A stretch of 64,000 nucleotides of DNA from Streptomyces sp. CB02366 (GCF_001905905.1 NZ_LIVT01000001.1:310001-374000), one strand, 5' to 3'; shown: positions 27,101 through 35,764, counted from the first letter of the stretch. Translations and numbers: made by a program. Notes: generated by a model from the letters alone, not told the origin.

Positions 27101-27934
27101 CAGGCGCACCTGGGCGGGGTCGGTGTCCTGGTACTCGTCCACGTACACCGCGTCGTAGCGGTCGGCCAGCTCCGCCGCCACCTCGGGGCGCTCGGCGAGC
27201 AGGACCGCGCGGTGCACCAGCTCGGCGTAGTCCAGGACCCCCTGGGCGTCCAGGACGTCGAGGTACTCGGCGAGGAACTGGGCCGCCGCCGTCCAGTCCG
27301 GGCGGCCGGTGCGGCGGGCGAAGGCGGCCAGCGCGTCCGGGCCGAGCCCCAGTTCACGGCTGCGCGCCAACACGGCGCGCACCTCGTCCGCGAAGCCGCG
27401 GGTGGTCAGGCAGGCGCGCAGCTCGTCCGGCCAGCGGACGTGGGCCAGCCCCTCCTTCTCCAGGTCGAGCTGGCCCGCGAGCAGTTCGCGGACGGTGACG
27501 TCCTGCTCGGGCCCGGAGAGCAGCCGCAGCGGATTCGCGAAGAGGTCGGCCTCCTGGTGGGCCCGGACCAGGGCGTAGCAGTACGAGTGGAACGTGGTGG
27601 CCTGCGGACCGCGGGCCGCCCCCAGCCGGGCGGCCATCCGGTCGCGCAGTTCGACGGCGGCCTTGCGGCTGAAGGTGAGGACGAGGATGCGGGCGGGGTC
27701 GCCGCCCCGGTCCACCCGGGCCGCGACGGATTCGACGAGGGTGGTGGTCTTGCCGGTGCCGGGACCGGCGAGGACCAGCAGCGGGCCGTCGGCGTGATCA
27801 ACCACCGCGCGTTGGGCTGCGTCCAGGAGGGGGGGTTCCACGGAACCCGGCGGTGTGCGCACCAGACGGTACGCGCCCGTGGTCCGCGGCCGTGACGTAC
27901 GGGGCGGACTCTGCCGGGTGGGGGAGGAACTCAC
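24188..27934 (-). CDS. adnA: AdnA-like helicase-nuclease subunit with Fe-S nuclease domain
   Basis: 1248 residues from a GTG at 27934. The motor keeps GPGTGKTTTLVESV, LTFSRKAAVELRDRM, YVDEYQDTDPAQ and FGDPDQSIYTFRG. The C-terminal nuclease has VVDFKTGKG and QLAVYQLAV plus cysteines in NTCALQ and CAHCAFRASC, an AddB/Cas4-like iron-sulfur cluster. Two low-complexity insertions interrupt it: tandem 11-residue repeats between motifs II and III (26943-27071) and a Glu/Gly/Pro stretch at about 26090-26390. Even so, motifs I and II look intact. It is the upstream partner of AdnB. Confidence 0.9.
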   Translation of the reverse strand: MSSSPTRQSPPRTSRPRTTGAYRLVRTPPGSVEPPLLDAAQRAVVDHADGPLLVLAGPGTGKTTTLVESVAARVDRGGDPARILVLTFSRKAAVELRDRMAARLGAARGPQATTFHSYCYALVRAHQEADLFANPLRLLSGPEQDVTVRELLAGQLDLEKEGLAHVRWPDELRACLTTRGFADEVRAVLARSRELGLGPDALAAFARRTGRPDWTAAAQFLAEYLDVLDAQGVLDYAELVHRAVLLAERPEVAAELADRYDAVYVDEYQDTDPAQVRLLHALAGNRGRGRGAPAVDRGREGVPAAGRGSAEDTADGDRGSEGGTPAGGRGRGGGVCGGRTLIAFGDPDQSIYTFRGADVNGILDFPDAFRRADGAPAPVGVLTTARRSGAGLLAATRLLTRRMPLTRLPADTVRAHREPVAVREGGRVETYTYPTASTELENIADLLRRAHLEEGVPWQEMAVLVRAGGRSLPAVRRALVSAGVPLEVDGDDVALRHEPAVAPLLTALRAVAEAALHTARAETPGPGKPYGPEQGEAAGPGPADPAGPAPEAEAAEPAREAEREAEREDGTAVEAGPEGGTEPEAEREDRTAPETEGTGPGTAEAAPGADGAGQDDDRGRSAALSWLDTETALTLLTSPLGSMDAADLRRLGRALRDEERAAGVRVPAPSDVLLARALAEPERLVTHDPAYARGAQRLGTLLRKARELLEGGGTAEEALWTLWNGTPWPGRLERAALRGGAGGRNADRDLDAVCALFDTAARAEERTGGRGALNFLEEVDAQDIAADTLSRRTARPDAVRLMTAHRSKGLEWRLVVVAGVQEGVWPDLRRRGSLLEADRIGRDGLAEPLTPGALLAEERRLFYVAATRARDRLVVTAVKAPADDGDQPSRFLTELGVEPRDVTGRPRRPLAVAALVAELRATTVDPGASDALREAAARRLARLAALTDDEGQPLVPAAHPYRWWGLEEPTRSAVPLRDRDQPVTLSGSALDQLANTCALQWFLGREVKADAPATAAQGFGNVVHVLADEVASGRTPADLDVLMERLESVWNGLVFDAPWKSEQEKDQARAALERFLHWHVLDRGGRTPAASEHDFDVTLEAGEYAVRIRGSMDRVEQDAEGRAYVVDFKTGKGAPTKDEVAAHPQLAVYQLAVREGAVDEVFDGRRPEPGGAELVQLRQPAPKKEGGEAFPKVQAQEPLSGEWVSGLLATAAGKVLDERFTPTAGAHCAHCAFRASCSAQPEGRQVVE
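26943..27071 (-). repeat. in-frame 33-base tandem repeat within adnA
   Basis: Units at 26943-26975, 26976-27008, 27009-27038 (30 bases) and 27039-27071 each begin CKCCCCCGG. They encode imperfect 11-residue units such as GSEGGTPAGGR and GSAEDTADGDR on the minus strand. Confidence 0.8.
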
Positions 27935-28192
27935 GTGGATCGCCGGTCCTGGTGGGTGTGACGCGGGTGTACTGGTGATGAGCAGAAGGTTCGGGTCGGC
28001 CGAGGACGAGGAAGGGGGCGGAGCATGCCACGCCATGACGACGCTACGCCAGCGGAGGCGCGGGAAGCGGCAGCCGTCCTGCGTCTCTCGTCACGTCCTC
28101 CCTCCCCCCGGCCCCCGGGCCCGTCGCCCGGTCCCCTGCCGGATTCCGCGCCGATGCGGGCCGCGACCGCCGGGGCCCGCCCGCCGAAGCCG

Positions 28193-28633
28193 TCAGGTGT
28201 GAGCTTCCTCGCCCCCGCCGCCGGGCCCTCGACCCGGTCCCGCGCCGCTTCCGTCCCAGCGGGCGCGCCGCATGTCGAGCCGCGGGACGTGCCCCTCGGC
28301 GTGGCGCGACGCCTCGCGGAGCGGGGTGCCCTCGGCACGGTAGTGCTCCAGCGCCCGCAGCTCGTGGGCGGGGAGCAGCGTCCCGTCGGCGCGGACGACG
28401 CGCCACCACGGCACGGCCGAACCGTACAGCGCCATGGCCCGGCCCACCTGGCGCGGGCCGCCCTCGCCCAGCCACTCCGCCACGTCGCCGTACGTCATCA
28501 CCCGGCCGGGCGGGATGAGATCGGCCACGTCGAGGACGCGCTCCGCGTAGGCGGGCAGCTCCGCGTAGGCGGGCGTCGCGGCGTCGCCCGGGGCGGCGCC
28601 GGGGCCGCTCCCGTCCGTCTGGTCCTGGCTCAT
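28193..28633 (-). CDS. alkyltransferase-like (ATL) protein, MGMT family
   Basis: 146 residues from an ATG at 28633. The fold of O6-alkylguanine alkyltransferases is seen in VADLIPPGRVMTYGDVAEWL and GRAMALYG. The reactive-cysteine motif PCHRV is replaced by PWWRVV, so it cannot take up an alkyl group. ATL proteins bind alkylated guanine and hand the lesion to nucleotide excision repair. The C-terminus is Gly-rich. It precedes adnA on the same strand with a 258-base gap. A DNA-repair role fits the neighbours. Confidence 0.9.
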   Translation of the reverse strand: MSQDQTDGSGPGAAPGDAATPAYAELPAYAERVLDVADLIPPGRVMTYGDVAEWLGEGGPRQVGRAMALYGSAVPWWRVVRADGTLLPAHELRALEHYRAEGTPLREASRHAEGHVPRLDMRRARWDGSGAGPGRGPGGGGEEAHT

Positions 28634-28854
28634 CCGCCCCATCCTGCCGTACGCCACCGACAGTCCGGCCGACACCGTGCGCGTCCCGGCGCACAGGGTG
28701 CGCGCGCGGGCAAAGCAGCGTATGTTGCGCATCCCGCGCGCGTGCGACGCACCCTGATGCCCCCCTCCGGCGACGGGGCGTGCCACCATCGTGCGGGCGG
28801 TGACCGGTGATACCAGAACACGAAGACGAACCAGAGGCGACGAAGGAGCAGGGC

Positions 28855-31758
28855 GTGCAGCCACCGAAGGCGGCGGACGCCTCCGATGCCGGGGAGCGCC
28901 CGCAGGGCGCTTCCGAGCCCCCCGGGCCGCCCGTGGCCTCCGGGTCTCCCGTGGCCGACGACCCCCTGCCCTCCGGGTCTTCCCGCTCCGCCGGTCCCCC
29001 GCCCCCCTGGTCCCCCCGTGCGGACGGCCCCACCGCGTCCACCACCGGGCGGCTGGTGGGCTCGACGCTCGCCTCGGCCGACGCCGCGCTGTCCGACCGC
29101 GTCTCCGGGGACGAGCCCCTGCTCCCCGCCCGGGTGCACCGCCCCTCCGACCTGATGCGGCTGCTCATCGGGGTGCTCGCGATCGCGGTGCTGTTCACGA
29201 TCGCCGCGTTCGCCCAGGGCACCACCACCGGTCTCGAGGACGACATCTCCAAGGGCACCGAGCAGGCGCCCGACGTGCTGATCAAGATCGCCGGTCTGGT
29301 GTCGAGCATCGCCGTGCTGCTGGTGCCGGTCGCCTTCGCCATCGAACGGCTCGTCAAACGCGACGGACTGCGCATCGCGGACGGTGTGCTCGCCGCCGTG
29401 CTCGCCCACGGCGTGACGCTCGCCACCGACCTCTGGGTCTCCCGGTCGGCGGCCGACTCCATCCAGGACGCGCTGACCCAGAAGGCGTTGGCCGGCGGAA
29501 TGACCGACCCGGTGCACGGCTATCTCGCACCGGTCATCGCGTACATGACGGCGGTCGGGATGGCCCGCCGGCCGCGCTGGCGCGTGGTGCTGTGGGTGGT
29601 CCTGCTGCTCGACGCGTTCGCGATGCTGGTCGGCGGGTACACCACCCCGTTCTCGATCATCCTCACCGTGCTGATCGGCTGGACGGTGGCGTACGGCACG
29701 CTGTACGCGGTCGGCTCGCCGAACGTCCGGCCCACCGGCCAGCACCTGATGGCGGGGCTGCGGCACGTGGGCTTCCGCCCGGTCGCGGCGATGCGCGCCG
29801 AGGACGTGCCGGACAAGGACAACGTCGACCAGGGCGACCGCGGGCGGCGCTACCTGGTCACGCTGGAGGACGGGCCGCCGCTGGACGTCACCGTCGTCGA
29901 CCGGGAACAGCAGGCGCAGGGGTTCTTCTACCGGGCCTGGCGGCGGATCACGCTGCGCACGCTCACCCAGCGGCGCTCCATCCAGTCGCTGCGCCAGGCG
30001 CTGGAGCAGGAGGCCCTGCTCGCGTACGCGGCGATCGCCGCCGGGGCGAACGCCCCCAAGCTGATCGCCACCTCCGAGCTGGGCCCGGACGCGGTGATGC
30101 TGGTGTACGAGCACATCGGCGGCCGGTCGCTGGACCAGATGGAGGACGAGGAGATCACCGACGATCTGGTGCGCAGCGCCTGGCGTCAGGTGAAGGCCCT
30201 CCAGTCGCGCCGGATCGCGCACCGCAGGCTGACCGGCGACGCCATCCTGGTGGACCGTTCCGGCAGGGCGTTCGTGACGGATCTGCGCGGCGGCGAGATC
30301 GCCGCCGGGGATCTGGTGCTGCGGATGGACGTGGCCCAGCTGCTGACGACGCTGGGACTGCGGGTGGGCGCCGAGCGCTCGGTCGCCGGGGCGCTCGCCG
30401 TGCTCGGGCCCGACGCGGTGGCGGACTGCCTCCCGCTCCTCCAGCCGATCGCGCTGAGCCGCTCCACCCGGGCGACGCTGCGCCGGATCGCCCGCGAGCG
30501 TTCGGAGCGCGAGCGGGAAGCGGTGCTGGAGGCGTCCCGGGCCGCGAAGCAGGCCAAGGCGCGGGACGCGGCGGAAGCCACCGCCGAGGCGCACGCGGAA
30601 CGGGGCTCCGGGCAGGACGCGGGCGCCGGCACCGGGCCCAGGGCGGTGTCCAAGGCCGACGTGAAAGCCGAGCGCAAGACGCTGCGGAACGAGAAGCAGG
30701 CCGAGAAGCGCGCCATCGACGAGGCGCTGGACGAGGCCCGCGAGGAGGACCTGCTCGCCCAGATCCGCCGTCAGGTGCTGCTGATCCGCCCGCAGGCCCC
30801 GGTCGAGCCGGTCCGCCTGGAGCGGATCAAGCCGCGCACCCTGTTCAGCTTCATCGCGGGGGCCATCGCCGCGTACTTCCTGATCTCGCAGGTCACCCAG
30901 GCCGACTTCGGGACGGTGGTGGAGCAGGCCGAGTGGGGCTGGGTGGCGGCCGCCCTCGGCTTCTCCGCCCTCAGCTACGTGGCGGCGGCGATGAGCCTGC
31001 TGGGCTTCGTGCCGGAACGGGTGTCGTTCCTGAAGACGGTGCAGGCGCAGGTGGCCGGCTCGTTCGTGAAGATCGTGGCGCCCGCCGCGGTCGGGGGCGT
31101 GGCGCTGAACACCCGCTTCCTCCAGCGCGCCGGGGTGCGCCCCGGGCTCGCGGTGGCCAGCGTCGGGGCCTCGCAGTTGTTCGGGCTCGGCGCCCACATC
31201 CTGCTGCTGGCGCTGTTCGGCTACCTCACCGGGACGGAGAAGACCCCGGACTCGCTGACCCCGTCCCGTACGGTCATCGCCGGTCTGCTCACGGTCGCGG
31301 TGCTGGTGCTGGTGGTGACGGCGATCCCGTTCCTGCGCAAGTTCGTGGTGACCCGGGTGCGGTCGCTGTTCGCCGGGGTCGTGCCGCGCATGCTGGACGT
31401 GGTGCAGCGGCCGCAGAAGCTGCTCACCGGCATCGGCGGCATGCTGCTGCTCACCGGCCTGTTCGTGCTCTGCCTGGACGCCTCGATCCGGGCGTTCAGC
31501 GGCCCGGACGTCCCCCAGCTGAGCTACGCGAGCATCGCCGTGGTCTTCCTCGCCGGGAACGCGCTCGGCTCGGCCGCCCCGACGCCGGGCGGCATGGGCG
31601 CGGTCGAGGGGGCGCTGACGCTGGGACTGATCGCGGTCGGACTGCCGAAGGAGGTCGCGGCGCCCGCGGTGCTGCTGTACCGCGTGATGACCCTGTGGCT
31701 GCCGGTGCTGCCGGGATGGCTCGCCTTCAACCAGCTCACCCGCAAGGGCGAGCTGTGA
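28855..31758 (+). CDS. membrane protein: kinase-like domain fused to LPG-synthase-type transmembrane domain
   Basis: 967 residues from the GTG at 28855, chosen because AAGGAG lies six bases upstream; an in-frame GTG at 28807 would add 16 residues. A Pro/Ser-rich tail is followed by about five membrane helices (residues 100-290), a cytosolic region (about 300-640) and about seven C-terminal helices of the UPF0104/MprF-flippase type ending in TPGGMGAVEGALTLG. The cytosolic part resembles an eukaryotic-like kinase, but HRD is HRR (IAHRRLTGD) and DFG is DLR, so it may be a pseudokinase. Lipid transport or modification is likely; no lysine synthetase domain is present. Confidence 0.82.
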   Translation: MQPPKAADASDAGERPQGASEPPGPPVASGSPVADDPLPSGSSRSAGPPPPWSPRADGPTASTTGRLVGSTLASADAALSDRVSGDEPLLPARVHRPSDLMRLLIGVLAIAVLFTIAAFAQGTTTGLEDDISKGTEQAPDVLIKIAGLVSSIAVLLVPVAFAIERLVKRDGLRIADGVLAAVLAHGVTLATDLWVSRSAADSIQDALTQKALAGGMTDPVHGYLAPVIAYMTAVGMARRPRWRVVLWVVLLLDAFAMLVGGYTTPFSIILTVLIGWTVAYGTLYAVGSPNVRPTGQHLMAGLRHVGFRPVAAMRAEDVPDKDNVDQGDRGRRYLVTLEDGPPLDVTVVDREQQAQGFFYRAWRRITLRTLTQRRSIQSLRQALEQEALLAYAAIAAGANAPKLIATSELGPDAVMLVYEHIGGRSLDQMEDEEITDDLVRSAWRQVKALQSRRIAHRRLTGDAILVDRSGRAFVTDLRGGEIAAGDLVLRMDVAQLLTTLGLRVGAERSVAGALAVLGPDAVADCLPLLQPIALSRSTRATLRRIARERSEREREAVLEASRAAKQAKARDAAEATAEAHAERGSGQDAGAGTGPRAVSKADVKAERKTLRNEKQAEKRAIDEALDEAREEDLLAQIRRQVLLIRPQAPVEPVRLERIKPRTLFSFIAGAIAAYFLISQVTQADFGTVVEQAEWGWVAAALGFSALSYVAAAMSLLGFVPERVSFLKTVQAQVAGSFVKIVAPAAVGGVALNTRFLQRAGVRPGLAVASVGASQLFGLGAHILLLALFGYLTGTEKTPDSLTPSRTVIAGLLTVAVLVLVVTAIPFLRKFVVTRVRSLFAGVVPRMLDVVQRPQKLLTGIGGMLLLTGLFVLCLDASIRAFSGPDVPQLSYASIAVVFLAGNALGSAAPTPGGMGAVEGALTLGLIAVGLPKEVAAPAVLLYRVMTLWLPVLPGWLAFNQLTRKGEL

Positions 31759-31771
31759 GCCGGCCGGGGGG

Positions 31772-31800
31772 CCGGGGGCGGTAGGCCGTACCGCCCCCGG
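31772..31800. terminator. hairpin terminator
   Basis: A perfect 12-base inverted repeat (CCGGGGGCGGTA) with a 5-base loop lies just after the stop of the large membrane protein gene. Confidence 0.75.
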
Positions 31801-31912
31801 GGAGGCGTGCGGCCCGGCGCGCGCCTGCCGAGGGCGGTGGGCCGTCCGTACCGCCACCCGCATGGACCGCGCCCGGCCGCGCTCCCCGGCGGCCCGCCCC
31901 ACGATGGGGGGC

Positions 31913-33505
31913 ATGAGGACTTCCCCCGCCCTGCGCGCCGCCGCCCTCGCCGCCACCGCCACCGCGCTGCTGTCGTTGGCCGCCTGTTCGGACGACGGCG
32001 ACGGGGGCGGGTCCTCGACACCGACCGCGGCCTCGACCGCCTCCCCCTCCTCCACCGCCGGCGACCTGGCGTCGCAGAAGCTCGACTGGTCCCGGTGCCC
32101 GCCCCCGAACGCCTCCCAGGGCGGCGGCGAGTCCCCGTCCCCGCTGCCCGGCGGCGCGGTCTGGGAGTGCGCCTTCATGGACGTCCCCCTCGACTACGCG
32201 AAGCCGGACGGCCGCACGATCGAGCTGGCGCTGGTACGGGCGAAGGCCAAGGACCAGAAGCGGCGGATCGGCTCGCTGGTGTTCAACTTCGGCGGTCCCG
32301 GAGCGTCGGGCGTCGCGACGCTGCCGGCCTTCGGCACCGAGTACGACAAGCTCCGCACCCGGTACGACCTGGTGAGCTTCGACCCGCGCGGGGTGGGCCG
32401 CAGCGAGGGCGTGGAGTGCGCGGACGACGCCCAGCTGGACGCCTTCTACCAGGAGGACTCCACCCCGGACGACGCGGCCGAGGAGAAGCGGTTCGTCCGG
32501 GGCCAGAAGGACTACATCGCGGACTGCGAGGAGAACTCCGGGGAGGAACTCCCCTTCGTGGGCACGACGAACGCCGCCCGCGACATGGACCTGATGCGCA
32601 CGGTGCTCGGCGACGGGAAACTGCACTACTTCGGTATCTCCTACGGCACCGAGCTGGGCGGCGTGTACGCCCACCTCTTCCCGGACAAGGTCGGCCGGGC
32701 CGTCTTCGACGCGGTGGTCGATCCCACGAAGAACGCCGAGCAGTCGGCCCTCGGCCAGGCCGAGGGGTTCCAGCTCGCCCTGGACAACTTCACGGAGGAC
32801 TGCGCGGAACGCGACGACTGCGCCCTGCCCGGGGCCACCGGGCAGGAGGTCGAGCAGGGCATCGCCGATCTGCTGGACGCGTTGGAGGAGCAGCCGATCG
32901 ACGGGCTCGGGGACCGGGCGCTGACGCAGACGCTGGCCACCACCGGCATCGCCTCCGCGCTCTACTCCAAGGAGACCTGGCCGCTGCTGGAACAGGGCCT
33001 GGACGAGGCGGGCGGCAAGAACGGCGGGCTGCTGCTGGCGCTGGCCGACTCGCTCAACGGCCGCTCCGAGGACGGGCGATACGACAACTCCAACGCCGCC
33101 AACATCGCCATCAACTGCGCGGACGGCAAGGAGCGCTTCTCCCTGGAGCAGACGAAGGCGGCGCTGCCCGCCTTCCGCAAGGCGTCCCCGCTGTTCGGGG
33201 ACTACCTGGGCTGGGGCCTGATGGGCTGCACCGGCTGGCCGGTCGCGGGCGCCTGGCAGACCCCGGACGTCAGCGCCGAGGGCTCCGCCCCGATCCTGGT
33301 CATCGGCAACACCGGCGACCCGGCGACCCCGTACGCGGGCGCGAAGGCGATGGTGGAGAAGCTGGGCAAGGGCGTCGGCGTCGAGCTGACCTACAGGGGT
33401 GAGGGGCACGGCGCCTACAACAGCAAGGACGCGTGCGTGCAACGCGCGGTGGACGGCTACCTGTTGGACGGGAAGACACCCGGGTCCGGCACCGTCTGCG
33501 ACTGA
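31913..33505 (+). CDS. secreted lipoprotein, alpha/beta hydrolase (tripeptidyl aminopeptidase family)
   Basis: 530 residues from an ATG at 31913. The signal peptide ends in a lipobox, SLAAC, with Cys25 as the lipidated residue. A Gly/Ser/Thr-rich tether follows. The catalytic domain shows the oxyanion motif FNFGGPGASG, DPRGVGRS and the nucleophile GISYGTELGG. The C-terminal TAP-like domain contributes NTGDPATPY and the catalytic histidine in GEGHGAY. Such enzymes release N-terminal tripeptides outside the cell. A strong hairpin separates it from moeZ, which converges on it. Confidence 0.9.
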   Translation: MRTSPALRAAALAATATALLSLAACSDDGDGGGSSTPTAASTASPSSTAGDLASQKLDWSRCPPPNASQGGGESPSPLPGGAVWECAFMDVPLDYAKPDGRTIELALVRAKAKDQKRRIGSLVFNFGGPGASGVATLPAFGTEYDKLRTRYDLVSFDPRGVGRSEGVECADDAQLDAFYQEDSTPDDAAEEKRFVRGQKDYIADCEENSGEELPFVGTTNAARDMDLMRTVLGDGKLHYFGISYGTELGGVYAHLFPDKVGRAVFDAVVDPTKNAEQSALGQAEGFQLALDNFTEDCAERDDCALPGATGQEVEQGIADLLDALEEQPIDGLGDRALTQTLATTGIASALYSKETWPLLEQGLDEAGGKNGGLLLALADSLNGRSEDGRYDNSNAANIAINCADGKERFSLEQTKAALPAFRKASPLFGDYLGWGLMGCTGWPVAGAWQTPDVSAEGSAPILVIGNTGDPATPYAGAKAMVEKLGKGVGVELTYRGEGHGAYNSKDACVQRAVDGYLLDGKTPGSGTVCD

Positions 33506-33559
33506 TCCGCGCGCAGGCGCGGCCCGCGGCCGACGCGGGGACGGCCGCCGGGTACGCCG

Positions 33560-33596
33560 AAGGGGCCCGGCCCGCACGCTGCGGGCCGGGCCCCTT
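33560..33596. terminator. bidirectional hairpin terminator
   Basis: A perfect 17-base inverted repeat with a CGC loop, located between convergent genes. Confidence 0.85.
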
Positions 33597-33661
33597 CCGT
33601 ACTGCTCGGCCGCCCCAGGGGTATCGAGCCGCAGCGTTGACAATGCCGCGAGTCAGTACAC

Positions 33662-34840
33662 CTAGTACACCGGCTTCTCGGGCTCGATCTGGTTGACCCA
33701 GCCGATCACGCCGCCGCCCACGTGCACCGCGTCGGCGAAGCCCGCGGACTTGAGGACCGCGAGGACCTCGGCGCTGCGGACGCCCGTCTTGCAGTGCAGG
33801 ACGATGCGCCGGTCCTGCGGGAGGTCCTGGAGGGCGGTGCCCATGAGGAACTCGTTCTTCGGGATCAGCTTCGCGCCCGGGATCGAGACGATCTCGTACT
33901 CGTTCGGCTCGCGGACGTCGATGATCTCGATCTTCTCGTCGCCGTCGATCCACTCCTTGAGCTGCTTGGGAGTGATCGTGGCTCCGGCCGCCGCCTCCTG
34001 GGCCTCCTCGGACACGACGCCGCAGAAGGCCTCGTAGTCGATGAGCTCGGTGACGGTGGGGTTCTCGCCGCAAATCGCGCAGTCGGGGTCCTTGCGGACC
34101 TTGACCTGGCGGTACTGCATCTCCAGGGCGTCGTAGATCATCAGGCGGCCGACCAGCGGGTCGCCCACGCCGGCGAGCAGCTTGATGGCCTCGGTGACCT
34201 GGATGGAGCCGACCGACGCGCAGAGCACGCCCAGCACGCCGCCCTCGGCGCAGGAGGGGACCATGCCCGGCGGCGGGGGCTCGGGGTAGAGGCAGCGGTA
34301 GCAGGGGCCGTGCTCGGACCAGAACACGGAGGCCTGGCCGTCGAACCGGTAGATCGACCCCCACACGTACGGCTTGTTGAGCAGCACCGCCGCGTCGTTG
34401 ACGAGATAGCGGGTGGCGAAGTTGTCCGTGCCGTCCACGATCAGGTCGTACTGCGCGAAGATCTCCAGCACGTTGTCGGCTTCGAGCCGCGTCTCGTGGA
34501 GGACCACGTTCACGTACGGGTTGATGCCGAGCACCGAGTCCTTGGCGGACTGCGCCTTGGAGCGGCCGATGTCGGCCTGGCTGTGGATGATCTGGCGCTG
34601 CAGGTTCGACTCGTCGACCTCGTCGAACTCGATGATGCCCAGCGTGCCGACTCCGGCCGCGGCCAGGTACATCAGGGCCGGCGAGCCGAGGCCGCCGGCG
34701 CCGACGCACAGCACCTTGGCGTTCTTCAGACGCTTCTGCCCGTCCATCCCGACATCCGGGATGATCAGGTGGCGGGAGTACCTGCGGACCTCGTCGACGG
34801 TGAGCTCAGCAGCTGGCTCGACCAGGGGTGGCAGCGACAC
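33662..34840 (-). CDS. moeZ: MoeZ: adenylyltransferase / sulfurtransferase
   Basis: 392 residues from a GTG at 34840. The ThiF-type domain has GAGGLGSPALMYLAAAGVG (about residue 48), the Arg-finger segment NLQRQI and zinc cysteines CYRC and CAIC. A C-terminal rhodanese domain carries the persulfide cysteine in HCKTGVRS. It adenylates and then thiolates the C-terminus of small sulfur carriers (MoaD, ThiS, CysO types) for molybdopterin, thiamin, cysteine and some secondary metabolites. A SigR-type promoter lies upstream, so its induction by thiol stress is expected. Confidence 0.94.
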   Translation of the reverse strand: MSLPPLVEPAAELTVDEVRRYSRHLIIPDVGMDGQKRLKNAKVLCVGAGGLGSPALMYLAAAGVGTLGIIEFDEVDESNLQRQIIHSQADIGRSKAQSAKDSVLGINPYVNVVLHETRLEADNVLEIFAQYDLIVDGTDNFATRYLVNDAAVLLNKPYVWGSIYRFDGQASVFWSEHGPCYRCLYPEPPPPGMVPSCAEGGVLGVLCASVGSIQVTEAIKLLAGVGDPLVGRLMIYDALEMQYRQVKVRKDPDCAICGENPTVTELIDYEAFCGVVSEEAQEAAAGATITPKQLKEWIDGDEKIEIIDVREPNEYEIVSIPGAKLIPKNEFLMGTALQDLPQDRRIVLHCKTGVRSAEVLAVLKSAGFADAVHVGGGVIGWVNQIEPEKPVY

Positions 34841-34920
34841 AGGAACCTCAACAATGCAGGTGGTCGGAGTTTACGCGGACCGGCCTCTTACGGTCGGCTA
34901 CGTACGGTTGTTCTCCCCGT

Positions 34921-34946
34921 AACACTGCCACGCCCCTTCTCATTCC
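34921..34946 (-). promoter_or_regulatory. SigR-type promoter of moeZ
   Basis: On the minus strand GGAAT (34942-34946), 18 bases, GTT (34921-34923). The -35 overlaps the last codons of the upstream spherulin-like gene. The predicted start is about 75 bases before the moeZ GTG. Confidence 0.85.
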
Positions 34947-35764
34947 GAGATACCCGGTCCGATCCGCGAGACGATTTCGTCCCAGTACCTGGGCAGGGTC
35001 GCGAAAGGGTCGCTTTGTCCGTTCCGGCCGTCCCGGTCCGTGAAGAAGATCGTCCCGGCCCCCTGCCAGCGGGCGACGCGCATGGCCTCCTCCAGATGGG
35101 TGCGCGGAACCCCGTGGACGAAGTGGGCGAACCGCTCCGGCGGGTAGTCGGCCGTCCACTCGGCCACCTGCGACCAGCGGTAGTCGGTCCAGGGGCCCCG
35201 GAAGGTGACCAGCTGGTCGGCCGCCTCCGCGTAGCCGGGGTAGGGCTGGAAGCCGTGCCCCAGCACCAGGCGCCCCCCGCCGTCCGCGCTGTCGCTCTCC
35301 GCGAGCAGGGCGTGGAGCGTGCCGGTGAGACGGCGGACGGCGGGCAGCCCGGTCCGCTCCCCGGGACAGCGGGCGAGGTAGAAGCCGCCGACCCGGTACC
35401 AGTCGATGAACGACCGGGCGTCCGCGACGAGTTCGTCGAAGGGCCGCTCGCCGTGGGCCAGGTCGAGGTGGCCGAGCAGCCTGCCGCCGGAGGCCCGGAC
35501 GGTGTCGCCCGGGACCTCCCCGTGCAGGGCCCGCTCGCGGGCGTTGCGCAGTCGGCCCGCCGCCTCCAGGCAGTGCGGGTCGGGCCGGGAGCCGGGGCCG
35601 TTCGCGATGTTGAGGACGGCCCAGTGCAGCGGGGTGCCGGGGCGGGCCAGCTCGGCCCATTCGGCGGGGGCGAGCAGCGGGTGGGCGTAACCGGGGACGC
35701 CGAAGCCGAGCTGTTCGCCGCCCGCGGTCCTGCGGGCGTCGGCGGGAGCGGTCAGATACGGCAC
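34940..35764 (-). CDS. spherulin-4 / GH135-like protein
   Basis: 274 residues from a GTG at 35764 that overlaps the end of the epimerase gene by 13 bases, so translation is coupled. The beta/alpha-barrel pattern of the spherulation-specific family 4 is seen: FGVPGYAHPLL, WAVLNIANGPGS, GHLDLAHGERPFDELVADA, IDWYRVGGFYLARCP and LGHGFQPYPGY. Fungal Sph3 (GH135) cuts galactosaminogalactan. Here the FFDE-type acidic pair expected after the barrel strand is replaced by FYLARC, so hydrolysis is doubtful. There is no signal peptide. It is the last gene of the sugar operon. Confidence 0.8.
   Translation of the reverse strand: MPYLTAPADARRTAGGEQLGFGVPGYAHPLLAPAEWAELARPGTPLHWAVLNIANGPGSRPDPHCLEAAGRLRNARERALHGEVPGDTVRASGGRLLGHLDLAHGERPFDELVADARSFIDWYRVGGFYLARCPGERTGLPAVRRLTGTLHALLAESDSADGGGRLVLGHGFQPYPGYAEAADQLVTFRGPWTDYRWSQVAEWTADYPPERFAHFVHGVPRTHLEEAMRVARWQGAGTIFFTDRDGRNGQSDPFATLPRYWDEIVSRIGPGISE

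Noticed and set aside
20331..27895. Very long plus-strand open frames (over 1,200 codons) opposite adnB and adnA
   Set aside because: They are antisense shadows caused by GC-rich third positions; their products are Gly/Arg/Val-rich with no domains, while the minus strand has full helicase and nuclease motifs.
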